Origin: Nissolia schottii
Taxonomy: Eukaryota; Streptophyta; Magnoliopsida; Fabales; Fabaceae
NCBI GenBank assembly: GCA_003254905.1
Contig: QANU01107566.1
Span: 551,746 to 615,745 of the forward strand
Direction of reading: 5' to 3'
Length of the DNA: 64,000 nucleotides
Part shown: in pieces, positions 1-12,295 of the stretch
Layout of the letters: the number at the start of each line of letters is the position of its first letter
How positions within the stretch are numbered: position 1 is the first letter of the stretch
Position numbers and translations under genes: made by a program
Notes under the pieces: generated by a model
What the model saw: only the letters and a program-made list of their open reading frames with translations
Told to the model about the DNA's origin: nothing
Databases searched by the model: none

Positions 1-420
1 ACCGACAGATTAAAATTTTTTTTAAAAACAACAATAGAGAGAGTAAACCTTTCGGAAGCGAAGCATCTTCCTTGGATTTGCCAACGATGTCCATGGGCTC
101 CATCGTTCAACCTAAAATCGAACGAACGGAGGAAAAAATCAGGGCACAAATACATGAATGAAATTGCAGATCTGAAACGGAACGAGGTAAAAATAAAGAA
201 AAATAAAATAAAATAAAATGAAAAAAGAGCGAACTCACCGATTTACCGGGTGGAATCGGAAGCGGAATCTGACAGCGACGCGCGAGCGAGTGAGGGGATC
301 GAGTCAACCGATCGAAGATCCGAGTTGAAGGAAGATAAGGAGGAGGAGGAGGGAGGGAGGCATGGCTGAAGGGGCTGTGATGATATGAATTTATGAAGGT
401 GGTTTCACAGGATAAGAGAA
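1..420 (-). CDS. Dr1 / NC2-beta (NF-YB12/13-like) repressor subunit, 5' end only
   Basis: This is the partial 5' end of a gene that continues past the left edge of the window. On the minus strand a 5'UTR exon ends at 239 with a GTGAGT donor. A 127-nt intron ends in TTTTAG at 112. The second exon carries the ATG at 103-101 and ends at 49 before a GT donor at 48-47. The 18 encoded residues (MEPMDIVGKSKEDASLPK) match the conserved N-terminus of plant Dr1, which is followed in the family by the histone-fold domain (not in the window). Dr1 pairs with NC2-alpha/DRAP1 to bind TBP on DNA and repress RNA polymerase II pre-initiation. The upstream region holds a TATA-like CATAAATT near 385-395 (minus), so transcription probably starts near 350-365. 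The identification rests on a short but distinctive peptide plus the neighbouring TGH gene, as in Arabidopsis. Confidence 0.78.
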
Positions 421-539
421 CCAGTTCTCGCTCGCATGCGATTAGGGCAACCCCCACTACCCCCCAAAGCGCGTTGACGTTACCCTCTCCACACGCGCTT
501 GGGTCCCGCGCGTGCTGCGGTAATTCCGGAACCATGGAT

Positions 540-1379
540 TGAAACTTTCATCTTTTCTTTTTTGTTTTTCTGCAATTCCGTCCTTAGAATAGATTAATAA
601 TTAATAATATTATATTATATATTTAATTTAATTATTTTAATAAATAAATAAATAGTCTTCACGACGAAGTTTTCTTACGCCTTTTCATCATTGCGGGCTA
701 TATACTCAAGAAACGATACACAAAGCTCAGAAGGGCTTTGACCCGGCCCAATATTGGAACAGGGCCATGAACTCGCTGGAAAATGCTTGTGGATGAGAAT
801 GGATGATTATTGGGCTGAGCTGCTATGGCGTACGTAGGTAGCTCTTAACTTTGTCTAATGAATGGACCCAAAAAAAAGGGAGTTCGGCTAATGAGTAATT
901 GTCTTTTGTCACATATCTTGTGTAGAGTACGGAAGGGATAAAGTCAATAAATCAAATCATTTTGACACTTAGGAGATTGGCTCGGTTAATGAGGTTTTAC
1001 TAGAAACTATAAATATACAAGAGTTAATTGCTATGCACCAACCATATAAAGATTTTCTTTTTTGACATTTATATTCAATTAAATCTTATTACATTAGCAA
1101 AAATCATTGACTCGCCACCTTTGAATTAATGAATAAAAAACTCTATATTGCTAATGCATAACAATTAAACTCTTAATTGCATAATTGCAAGTAATACATA
1201 TTTTTTCTGTTGATTTGTTTTTAATATGATAAAAAAAAAAATCATGACCAACCACGATGTTATCTTTAACCTTTCCTAACCATCCTCCCACAACCTTGAT
1301 CCAAAGATAGTTAAATGTTAAGACAGTGGAAAGTCGCTTTAAATACCTGTCTTACTAACCTTTGTGAGGAGGAGGGGTT
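540..1379. other. Intergenic spacer, AT-rich
   Basis: No coding region is supported here. It holds the divergent upstream space between Dr1 and the decayed LINE. Around 1025-1170 short AT-rich motifs (TTGCTATGCAC and ATTCAATTAA-type) resemble those flanking the small hairpin at 13843, which suggests a degraded MITE, but I cannot define its ends. Confidence 0.5.
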
Positions 1380-2440
1380 TAAAGAAACATGTATTTGAAT
1401 CTGTTCAATAATGAGTTTGGAAGAAACTCAAACGGTGAAAATAAAAAGTTCTATCTAGAGCGGGTAAAGAAGTTCACATCGAGTCAATGACACAAACGAT
1501 TCCTAACTATATTATGGGATGTTTCCTTCTACCAAATGATATTTGCAACAAGATTGGGGTATGATTAGCAACTTCTAGTGGGGTAGCAAACTAGGTGAGA
1601 GAAAAATACACTTCAAAAAATGGTTAACATTTTGTAGAGCGAAAAGAGAGGGGGGAATTGGCTTATGCAATTTCAAGGCTTTCAACCTGTGCTCTCATAG
1701 CTAAATAAGTGTGGCGTGTTATGTATAATCCTAATGCACTTCTGTCAATGGTTCCCAAGACAAAATACTTCCCTAAATGTTCTATTCTTGAAGCAAAGGT
1801 CCGTTTTAGCCCCAATTACACATGGTAGAGCATATCTCATTCAACCTGAGTTCTCAAGCGTAGAGATTACTAGGAGTGGGGGATGGTTCTAACATTAGTA
1901 TTTGGGAGGATGGTTGGTTAAAAACATAATGGTCACAAGATATGGACTCCCAAAAATAATGACCAAGAGGAGGTGTTCCTAAAAGATCTTATGACTGGTA
2001 ACAAGAACACTTTAAATAATGAACTTGTTAAAAAAAATTCGGTTTAAGGCACACCAAACTCTTGCTCTTCCTCTAACAATATCAAGCAATGAATGTAAGT
2101 TCATACGGGGTGAAACATGTCATGACAACTACCAAGTTAATTCAACGTACTACTTCATCAAAAAAAAAAAAATATGATGACGATTCTAAGTCATCAGCCT
2201 TTAATGTTGGCCATGCAACAAGTTTTGATTTGAAGGTACTATGGAAGGTCAAAGTCTCACCAAAGATCCTCTATATGTTTTGGCAGTTGATTACCGAAGC
2301 ATTGGCAACTTGGGCCAACCTGTGAAAGAGAGGAATTCATTTTGACCCACCTTGTCCAAATGTGGCCTAGAAGAAGAGACATCACTCTGTGCTTTCAGAA
2401 AGTGTCCATGGGTTAGAGAGTTTTTGATGTGGAATCTCAA
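1380..2440 (+). pseudogene. Decayed LINE ORF2: end of reverse transcriptase and zf-RVT domain
   Basis: Frameshifted translation on plus gives stretches typical of plant L1-type LINE ORF2: IPNYIMGCFLLPNDICNKI near 1500-1560, then a KEEGGIGLCNFKAFNL-like segment near 1640-1690, a tract on the pattern of the family's KYFP / FLEAK region near 1760-1800, and the zf-RVT start WKVKVSPKILYMFWQ near 2250-2290. Downstream come a degraded HFDPPCPKCG zinc-binding tract and a final PWVREF. There are many stops and frameshifts, so it is dead. The matching RNase H part lies at about 3225-3640, separated by some 780 bp of unrelated AT-rich DNA. Confidence 0.75.
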
Positions 2441-3224
2441 GGATATAAAGATCCTAAAACCCTAACACTCAAAAACCCTCCCTACTAAACTCTTAAAAGG
2501 AACCTGTCTTTAGAAACGTAGATAATTGAGATAAGAGCAAGCAATTTCTTGATGCAACAAACAAAGCAAATCACTCACCTTACATACACAAAGAGATCAC
2601 CCCTTTGCAAAGAGAGTTTTCTAAAGAGAAAACGAATAAAAATTTCACTAATCAAGAAGTTGTTCTACACTGTACTAGTTTATGAGGTACTTATAATCTC
2701 TTACATTAGATTCAAATTTAAACTAAAGATAAAACAAAAGATAAATCTAATTTAAATTAAAGATAAACCTCCACAACAATAGACTTAAGATTGAACTAGT
2801 AAAATATAATAAATTTAAATGTTCTAAATACTTAAAATAAATAAACAAAACATAACTAAAATAAGATAATTACCTATCGTGAAATGTCACTTCGTAGCAT
2901 ATTGAATTCTCCATCTTATCCTCTAATGATGTAATGTTTAATTTATTAATTATTTTTTTGCCCTTTGTGCACATATCAATTTTGGTTAAAAGCTCCCGTG
3001 AACCCCATGAAAGGCATATCAATTGACCTCCCCTTTGTGTGATTGGTTCGGCAATATTTTAAATTCCTACCCTGCGACTGATATGGAGTCTTTTGCTTCC
3101 TTGTTTATGGTCTATGACTGTCTTGCAACTTGCAATATTTTGAGTACAAAGTAAATACTCAACCTTGTTAGCTTCTAAAGTGTCGCAAGTCGCATCTTAG
3201 TTGCACTATCGTTTATAAAGGGTG
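2441..3224. other. AT-rich DNA interrupting the LINE remnant
   Basis: This stretch separates the zf-RVT and RNase H portions of the LINE. It shows no recognisable protein and no clear terminal inverted repeats. It may be a later insertion or simply a fast-decayed LINE linker. The 68-residue open frame at 2549-2755 is very lysine/isoleucine-rich and looks like chance. Confidence 0.4.
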
Positions 3225-3640
3225 GCGTCAACCAACGAATCCATCACATAAAATCAACACAGATGTTGCTTATCTTGACAAGAACTCATGGGGTCTGGGA
3301 GCAATTGTTTGAGATAGAAAAGGTAATATCATTGCTGAATCCAACAAGGTTAGTGCATTGGGGATATGGAGTCGCGCACAACTGAGGCTCTCAGCATCAA
3401 TTATGGCCTACAAGGTCACAACTGCGAAAGATTGAAGCTGAATCCGGCTGCATAGAAACCATTGCTGCACTTCGAAAGCTCCAACAGGCTACACCTATTT
3501 CGATGCACAAATTGTTGATTGTTTATTTGTTAAAGCAAATTTTATTTCTTGCACTTTTTTCTCATGTTGGTGAACTATCAAAATTAACTATTTTTATACG
3601 TAATCAAGTTTGGATTGAGGAAGCTCTTTCGTTTATTTGT
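3225..3640 (+). pseudogene. LINE-derived RNase H-like (RVT_3) remnant
   Basis: The translation near 3250-3400 reads HKINTDVAYLDKNSWGLGAI, then a KGNIIAES segment and TTEALSINYGL, which is the core of the plant LINE RNase H domain: the first Asp of KINTD, the GxG loop and the TxEAL helix. A terminal NQVWIEEAL-like tail follows at about 3600-3640. Stops and frameshifts interrupt it. It is most likely the 3' part of the same element as 1380-2440. Confidence 0.7.
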
Positions 3641-4215
3641 AATCTTGCTGTCTTTTACATTTTGGTCAGTCTAATTTAGTACACTCGGGTTTCATTATCT
3701 TATCATTTATTTTTTTGGATACATTTGTTGACGTCACTTTGAATAATTTCGTAATTTTCTTTGTAAATAATCTATTTGCATTCATTAGAGATCGAGACAC
3801 TTAATGATTTTATACATTAACTCACTCTCTCATTCAAGGGAGTGAACAATGCACAAACCTACTATAATTTTATTTTATTTGGTAACTACAATCAAACTCT
3901 AAATTATTTAATGGTAGAAGTTTCAACACGATGTTAAAAATTGTATCTATCTAATCTTAAACTATTAATCGCATGTTTGATTTTTCGGTTTGAGCCCCAA
4001 GAATTAACTCAACACTTTGCAGAAGTGAAAAAAAAATGCCTCACTTATTTGCCACCGTATTCGATTACAAGTTCCCCAATATATTTTCATTCAAACGAGT
4101 TATAAGCAATAGTTTTATATTTCAAGACAGAATTTATAGGCCTTCTGAATCTGTTCGGACCTGAGCCCCCAGTCCGACGAATGAAGCGAAGGCATTCAGC
4201 AACAAACGTGCTCGT
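3641..4215. other. Upstream region of TGH
   Basis: AT-rich DNA between the LINE tail and the TGH promoter. No gene or clear repeat is seen. Confidence 0.4.
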
Positions 4216-4221
4216 CACGTG
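4216..4221 (+). promoter_or_regulatory. G-box (CACGTG) upstream of TGH
   Basis: A palindromic CACGTG lies in the context GTCACGTGAC, about 220 bp before the TGH start codon. Such sites are bound by bZIP and bHLH factors. Function here is inferred from position only. Confidence 0.4.
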
Positions 4222-4296
4222 ACTCTATCACTTCTCACCTTCCCATTCTACCCTGCTCTCCCCTCAACGATCGTTGCCCTGCGAATCAAACCAAAA

Positions 4297-4332
4297 ATGG
4301 GTTGGTTTTTGCCCCCAAGAGAGAAACCCTAA
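4297..4332 (+). promoter_or_regulatory. Upstream ORF of 11 codons and telo-box in the TGH leader
   Basis: An ATG at 4297 in good context (AAAAATGG) opens a frame MGWFLPPREKP that stops at 4330-4332, 106 nt before the TGH ATG. The last codons overlap a telo-box (AAACCCTA, 4324-4331), a motif common in promoters of housekeeping and translation genes. If the mRNA starts before 4297, the uORF could reduce translation of TGH. The transcription start was not determined. Confidence 0.4.
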
Positions 4333-4438
4333 GAAGGTCACCAGCTTCTGAAAAGGAAAACCCTTATTCCCTTTTTTGTGGCTCAATCTTTGTTTATACG
4401 TTTGTATTGATCCGTAACAATCTTCTCCCGATACAAAA

Positions 4439-7400
4439 ATGGATTCGGACGAAGACGATTTTGTTTTCTTCGGAACACCGATTGAGCGCGAGGAGGAGCT
4501 GACTAGCCGCAAGAAGAAGGCCATTGCCGAGTCCTCCGGTCAACTTCGAACCCTCCCTGCTTGGAAGCAAGAGGTAGTGACCCCCTTTTACTCTTTCCAG
4601 AAATTGGCTGAGTACAGAATGCGGATGGAAGAAAAATTAGGATTGAGTCTGTTTATTGTCAAAATGTGAAATCTAACTCACAGAATGAAGTGAATTGTAT
4701 TGCATCAAGGATTGGGTTAAATTGGCTAAACAATTCTACAGCAGGATCATTGAGGAGTTCACTATTCTTCATTGGTTCAATATAGGGTTATTAGTACTAC
4801 TGTTAATTAATTAATTAATTAATCAGCGAAATAAACAAGGGGGGGGGTTAACTACTGGGTAATTAGTTTGGACTTTGAAGGGTAATTTAATGTTGGCTTT
4901 TTCCTGCATCATAGCAGTTCTTTGGTGAATGGTGAATGGTGAATGGTGAATGTACAGTGCATTTTTGTTTGATGTTAAAATTTTAACCTCTGATTTGTGT
5001 TTGACCCCATTCAAGGAAGTCTCGGTGGTCTAGTTCTGTACATGTGAAGCAGAGTGGGATGCATGTGTGTGTTTTTGTTATATGCTTGAACTCACTAATA
5101 TTTTCATGTAATCATCTCCAGGTTAGAGATGATGAAGGGCGGAGAAGGTTCCATGGAGCATTTACAGGAGGTTATTCTGCTGGTTACTACAATACAGTAG
5201 GCTCGAAGGAAGGTATAAGTTCGTCGCGGATTTATGCTACTTGTGTTATAGATTTGAATTTTTGCAGGTGGATTATGGGTGTTAACATTATGAATGGGTT
5301 TGCAGGGTGGGCTCCTCAGACTTTCAAATCGTCCAGGAAGAACAGAGCTGAAGTCAAGGAGCAGAACTTATTGAATTTTCTAGACGAAGATGAGAAAGCT
5401 GTATGTTGAATAATACTGTGCCAGTATAAGTGTGTGTTTATTATTTTCAGCATACTTATATGTGTGTGTCCTCCTATTATAAGTTAATTTCTAAGGAGGT
5501 ATAGGTGTATCTATAGAAGTGATACCATGGCAATATAGGCATTTGTAATATTTCAAAAGGATTTGAGAGGGCCATGTATTTCATATTTAATATTATCATA
5601 CTTGTAGGATTCAACAATACTCTTCTTTGTTTGTCTGACTGAAGGATTCTTGACCAAAAACTGTGTTTTAAAAAATGACTATAACATAATTCACCCAACC
5701 ATAAAATGTCAATGACGTGAATGATGTCAATTATGTCGGTTTCTTATTCAATTTGGTGTATGTGGCTTCAATATATGTTAGTAGATTGCTCCCTCCCCCG
5801 TCCTGATGTTCTACCTTACCCTTATAGGAATTGGAAGGCCGATTTTTGGGGACATCTTCGCAGTTTGACACATTTGGTTTCACGGCTACTGAAATTGCTC
5901 GCAAACAAGCTGAGAAGGAACAGAAACAGAGGTGTTTTTTTTTGTGTTTCTTAATTGCTATGATGATTCTATGATTTGTATATGTCAATTAATTTCTTTA
6001 TTAAAAATACATCAATCTGTGCCCAGTCATGCTGTTTTTAAAAAAAATCTTTGTCCATAGTAATATTGTACAAAACAAGTGTGGAATTTAAATGTTTTTA
6101 CTTTCTTTGGAAGTTAACGCGTGCACATTATACATTGTAATCTGTAGTTTTACATGCAATTTTTTACCATGCATCGCAATTGTTAGTCACATTTTTTATG
6201 CGAGTTGATTCTCTTGCATTTTTAAACTTATGCGAGCCATGGACTACCACCCACTATCTTTTTTTGTGAATTCACAAGGAATTCTTCATTGTGTTTGTGT
6301 ACCCCCAGTTCTGTTTTGTTTAAGGTTACGTTCTCTTTGGATACTTGTTGGGCAGATGACTATCTTTGGATAACTGGTTGGGCCTTTAATCCAAAGTTAG
6401 AAGAGTAATTCAAATGCTACGCTTAATTTTCATTTTTTATGTTTCCAGAAGAGTTAAAAGCTAAATTTTTTATGATTCTTTTCCCTTTTTCCTGAAAGTA
6501 TAACGTTTGAGCTTCTGCTGGCTTATCTTCAGAGTTAAAAGAATTTAAACGCTTGAAATTTCAATGTATTTTTCCTTGAATCCTTGAAGTTGGCTGATTT
6601 TCCCCTCAATGAAAATACTTTGCGTCATTTTTCTGCATTTAGTCAATGATCAATCTGAATATGCTAACAAAACATGGGTGCTTATGATAACTGAGCTATC
6701 ATTGTAGGGCTATTTTTTTTTTCTTCCAGAAAGTAAAATACAGTTACTTCATTTTTTCCCTTTTCATTTTTTGTTTTTATTTTTGTGGTTTTGTTTCTGC
6801 AACTTAGCTTGTTTACATTATCTCTCATTGTAGGCCATCCGTTATTCCTGGACCTGCTCCTGATGAATTAGTTCAACCAGCCACAGAGTCTGTTGGTCTG
6901 TTCCACTTACCTTGAATAGTACCTTACTTAATAATACTCTATCTCTTATCTCCTTAATGTTGTTTTTTAGGGGTAAAACTACTCTTGAAGATGGGATGGA
7001 GGCGCGGTCGCTCAATTAAGGATTCACATGCTGATGCACTCTATGGTATGGGATCCCATTGCCATTTGTGTGAATTTTTTTTTTTTTTTGCATTCCCTCA
7101 TATATCTAGCTAGCCTTTTGGTTCAAATTCTTTAAGCACAAGTCTGGTTGTAGGGAAGGGTAATCTTGTAAGTTTTAGTCTTTTAGCCTTTTTTTTAGTT
7201 ATTAACTTTGATTGTTGAAATCGTGTTGCTTTTCTTACTTCTGAGTAAAATTGCCGGATCACCTAGCAGTTTCAGACTCGTGTTGCTGGACTTGGATCAA
7301 GATTCTTTTTCCTTCCTCCTGCTTATTAATTACATTTGACATTTTGATATATTTCTAATTTTCTGAGATTCAATAAGTATTTGTGGTTTACCTTGTTGTG

Positions 7401-10400
7401 TGTGTGTTTCCAGAACCTATAAGCATATATAAATTTGATAGAATTTAGAAAATGCAAGTAGTTTGGGTGAAAGTTGTAATGATTTTAATGCATGTAATAT
7501 CAGAAATGGGAATACATATATCTAGTAGTTTGTGCTGGTATATATTCACTGTATTTTAGGAGAGATTGATGGATGAAATGGAGAGGCATGCTTAGGTTAT
7601 ATATGCTACACCCTCTGGTTCTATTTATTTGTCACTTCTGGAAGAAAAATATGGTTCATAATAATATTTGTTATTCTGACATATCAGTCAAGTATTTATT
7701 GTTAACTGTCCTATTTTACTCTTACAAAATATTCTTATATAAGCATAACAACAATCGAGCAATGTAATGTGACATTAATAGAATGAATTGCTTAGATGTT
7801 GAAAATAGAGTAAGGATATGTTTTTTTTTAAATAAAAAGGTTTCATTATCAAATCTTGACTATGAGTTCCTTGATATCTTGCGCATATGATTTAAGTGAC
7901 AGATAAAATACACAGGAGGGAGCATTTATTTTCTTTTTAATTATTTTTTCTAATTAAAATAGTAGTTTATTCTAATATGAAGTTTTCTTTTTCATTTATG
8001 TTATTGTTTGAGTTCTGTCTAAATAACTAGGCTATGTTGTCCCAATTAATGTAATTGTGTTGTCTGTGCAGATGCCAGAAGACAGGCCCGGAGAGCTTTC
8101 TTAGCATTTTCTTCAGATGATCCGAAAGTGAAATCTACTGAGTCTGTGCCTAACAAAGGTGGCATTGAAAATTTTCTTGAGCAGTCTGTTGATGATGTTC
8201 AGCCTTCTAAGAGCACACCAGTGAGAAAATTTCCCTCAATAATCCTATATATATGATTGATACATTTCTTGTGTAGTTATCTCATTGATAGTGAGCATAT
8301 GTCTTACCTTTATCTTCTCTTCAGGTTTATGTACTCAACCCAAAGCAAGACCTGTATGGTTTAGGTTTTGATCCTTTTAAGCATGCTCCTGAGTTTAGAG
8401 GTATGTTCCCTCTGGTTCTATATGTTGCACCTGCTGATGTGGTTGCTGGAAATTGACATTTAACTGTATTCTCTCCTTGTTTCCAGAGGAAAAAAGATCA
8501 CGCTTATCCAGCAAGGGGGTGCCTGGGTATAGCAAAAGCTTTTCCACAAGGGATAGTCTTTTTGGTTTAAAGTGTAAGATACTAAAACTTAATATTTGAT
8601 AATCCGTGGTCTAGCTTGCCATTTACTGATCTCTGTAACTTTTCAGAATAGCTTGCTCTAAGTTTATTTAATTTAACTGTCAGCTTTGATTCATCAGCAG
8701 GAAAGGCTGCCCCTGGCTTTGGCATTGGAGCACTTGAGGAACTTGACGCTGAGGATGAGGATGTCTATGGCACAGGTTAGTAGTTGTAGTCTTTCATGCT
8801 AAAGTGTGAAATGGTTAAACCTTTTTTTCTACAGAATTAGTGCTGCCTTCTGAAGAAGGATGCCAACGAAAAGTAGAAAAAGCATAATCAAATGCAGATT
8901 TAGATAATGGTGAAGTTTTTTTTTTTTTGGGTTTAAAATGCATTTATCTGTGATAATTTTTTAAGTAAGTGAATACACTTATTTGAGGTAAATCTGAGGT
9001 GCATAAAATTGTTATAACATGCATTTTTTTAGGTTATGAATTTGAGGATACGTATGTTCAAGAAATTGAAGAACCTCCAAAGTTGAGCTTGGGATATCAG
9101 AAAAAGAAGGATCAGAAGGACCAGGGTAATGTACCTGGATTTAGAGTTGCATCCGATTCTGACTATCAAATTGAACGGTACTGAAGCAGTTTATTGCAAA
9201 ACTATTATACTGATATGTTTATTATTTTTTCAGTTCTTTATTTGATCTTTTTAATTGTACTGATTTAATTGAAATCATTGGGGTCTACACTCTACAAATC
9301 TAATATCTTAATTATTTTAACCCTTCTTGTGGGGGTATAGGCCAATATTTCACTATTTTTTATTCCTTTCTCTCTGTATTTATCTGATACCACTATTGAC
9401 AACGGTTGCGTAAATTGCATTTTAGATTTGAGGCTCCTCCGGTTCCCAAGGATTTTGTGCCCCGCCATGTATTTTCTGGGCCTCTTGAGATTAACCACAA
9501 AAGCTATGATGTCCCTCCACCCGATGTTCCTCCTCCTGAGGATAGCAATTTAAAACTATTAATTGAGGGGGTTGCAAATCTGGTTGCTAGATGTGGTAAA
9601 TTATACGAGGATCTATCTCGAGAAAAGAATCAATCAAATCCATTGTTTAGTTTCCTTTCTGGTGGTACTGGCCATGATTATTATGCAAGGAAACTGTGGG
9701 AGGCACGACAGAAATGCAATGACCAAACTAAACGCCTTTCGGATGGAAAAGTGCCGTCTGATGTGCGGAGGTTGACAGCTGAGAGCCGAGGCCAGATCTT
9801 AGGGGAAAAACCTCTAGAAAGAAGCTCCCAAGATCCATCCTCTTCTGTTGCTTCTACTGATGTTCAACTCCAATTTCATCTTACAGATACATTTACGAAG
9901 TCTGCATCATTTGTAAGTAGCATAATCTTTCTGCTCTAAATCCTAAATAAATTATTAGAGAACATATCTATTTTGCTTCTAGTAGTTTGGTTGGCTTACT
10001 AGGTGCCTTCAATTCAAACAATTCCTTTGATATGATTTTTTTTAATACCTTCGGATGGAATCTTAACAGGCTCAAATAACTGATCCTTTTGATCAGGCTA
10101 TTGTCACAATGGTCACCACCACCCATGACATTAGGCTAGTGGTCATGTGTGTAAATTCCACTAGAACCTATCATATATTTTTGTCCTCTTCCTCATGGAT
10201 AGACCTGTAAACCTTATATTATAGCCCCCAAAGACATGGATTTCTACTCATCTTTATTTCCTCATTTGTTAACCAGAGTGAGTTACCAGATGTTGAAAAG
10301 CCTTTCAAAGATGATCCTGCAAAGCAAGAAAGATTTGAGCAGTTTCTTGAGGAAAAGTATAAAGGGGGGTTACGATCTACAAGTTCAAGCTTAGCTAGTT

Positions 10401-12295
10401 ATATGACAGAAGATGCTCGTGCTCGAGAGAGACTAGATTTTGAGGCTGCAGCTGATGAAATGCAAAAGGGAAAACAGATAAAGGGAAGCAAGCCTTTTGT
10501 TCCATCTTCCATGGATTTCATCCCAGGTGGTCTTATGCAGTTTACTTCTGGTGCAGTAGAGGTATGACTAAGGTGGTGTTCCTTTCATTTCATTCCCAGT
10601 AGTTTGGTTTAAGTTATATGTTATATTCTTTGCAAACAGCCAAAGAAAGATCTGCAAACTGAAGATTTCATGGCAAAGAAGATGTACCCAAAGAGGGAAG
10701 AGTTTCAGTGGCGTCCTTCACCTCTCCTCTGCAAACGCTTTGATCTCATTGATCCTTATATGGGGAAGGTAGTGTTTAATGTTATTCTCATATCAATTAT
10801 CTTGTTTGATTTTCAAAACATTTTTTTTTTCCAATTCTCATGTACAATATTTAAATTATGTCGTGAACTTCCAAAGAATGTTTCAAAATTAGACATATTC
10901 TTTGTTCTTTTGTAGCCGGCTCCTGCTCCACGGATTCGGAGCAAGATGGATTCATTGATTTTTACATCAGATTCAGTCAAAGGTACCAAAGTAGAAGAGC
11001 CTGTTACTGCAAAGAAAAGCATGTCACCTTGGCAGCAATCTGCTAATCATGACATAACTAAAAGTACTGCTGAAAATGAGACTGAAGGGGATGTGGAAGT
11101 GGAAAGTATTGAAAGGCCAGTCGACCTTTACAAGGTAGCACCATATTTTCAACCTATCCAATCATCTGACTCGTGGTTAATACTTTCATGTGAAACATTT
11201 CTTTCTTTTGTCCTTGGCAAAGCTTAGCTTATACATGTTTGTGATGCCTTTCTTGTCTGTGATCATAAGAACTTGGAGGTAGCTTTTGATGACACAAATA
11301 TATTTATTTTGGTTTGAGTCTCAGAACAGAGCAAGTGTCCATGCAGGGAAATAATCTGTGGTGAATCTTCATGGTTATTTATCACATAGATATCTTATAT
11401 GGTGTTTCACTATCAAGCTGCACGTACCTTTAACAAATTCATACATCTGCAGGCTATCTTCTCTGATGATTCAGATGATGAAGGGGAAGACCCTAATTTT
11501 AAGAAAGTGGAGAACCAAGAAAAGAAAGCTGAAGTAGCCAATACAGCATTGAGCCGCTTGATTGCTGGTGACTTTCTGGAATCATTGGGTAAAGAACTAG
11601 GGCTTGAGGTACCTCCTGATATGCCTTACCCCACACAAAAATCCAGGAATGATGCTCCTCAGGAAGGAACTGCCAATGAACAAGCAAAAATCGACATCCC
11701 AAAGGGTGTCAATAACAATAAGATGTCATTAAATCACGGTTTGCTGAATGAAGAGGACATTGCTCATGAGGGTGGACCCTCAAAAGGTGATGGAACTAGT
11801 ATGTATGACACTAAATCTAGTAAGTCTAATGGAGAGAGTTGTAAAGATGACATGAACATCAAATCACCTTTAACCCACCACCAAGATCACAGCAGTGGTT
11901 CTTCATCAGAAGAGGAAAGAAACAGAAAGCGATCTGGTAAGTTTGATAGGGAAAAATATGAAGACGACAGGAAAACTAAAACACCTTCAACACACCGCGG
12001 AGATTACAGCAGCAGTTCTTCGTCAGAAGAGGAAAGGAGCAGGAAACGCTCTAGGCATCATCGACATAGGAGGCGTGATGCAGGAAGTGATTCATCCAGT
12101 GATGACGAAAGAAATCGGCACAGTTCAAGGTCAAAAGGGAGGAAGAGAGAGTCTTCTCGAGAGAAAAGCAGTGGAAGTAGAAAACACTCAAAACGTCACA
12201 AGCACAGAAGGCATGGATCTCCAACTACATCATCACGTTATAGCATGGAGAAGGACAATGCTCATTTCAAAAAGGAGAAAAAGCGGAGGGAATGA
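4439..12295 (+). CDS. TGH: TOUGH (TGH): G-patch and SWAP domain RNA-processing protein
   Basis: Sixteen exons: 4439-4573, 5122-5212, 5306-5400, 5828-5931, 6834-6895, 6971-7045, 8072-8220, 8325-8400, 8487-8573, 8698-8775, 9033-9177, 9426-9912, 10277-10561, 10640-10768, 10916-11134, 11453-12295. All junctions are GT-AG and the total is 3060 nt (1019 aa); Arabidopsis TGH is about 930 aa. The start [20 protein letters not shown] is the family's conserved N-terminus (DUF1604, GPATCH1 type). A G-patch ([13 protein letters not shown]) lies near residues 163-190, a SWAP/surp domain near 407-455, and an RS/His-rich basic tail from about 880. In Arabidopsis TGH binds RNA, interacts with DCL1, HYL1 and SE, and promotes pri-miRNA and siRNA-precursor processing in the nucleus. 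The tail contains two copies of a 30-residue SSSEEERxRKRS unit. The exon-10 acceptor is tandem (CAGCAG). Exon 1-2 and 6-7 introns are long and T-rich. Confidence 0.93.

Noticed and set aside
107..535. 142-codon minus-strand open frame
   Set aside because: It overlaps the 5'UTR exon and intron of Dr1 in a region with clear splice signals and has no family signature.
3608..3628. TTTGGATTGAGGAAGCTCTT resembles miR159
   Set aside because: It differs by several changes, including a deletion, lies at the end of the LINE RNase H remnant where it encodes the usual VWIEE tail, and has no pairing arm nearby.
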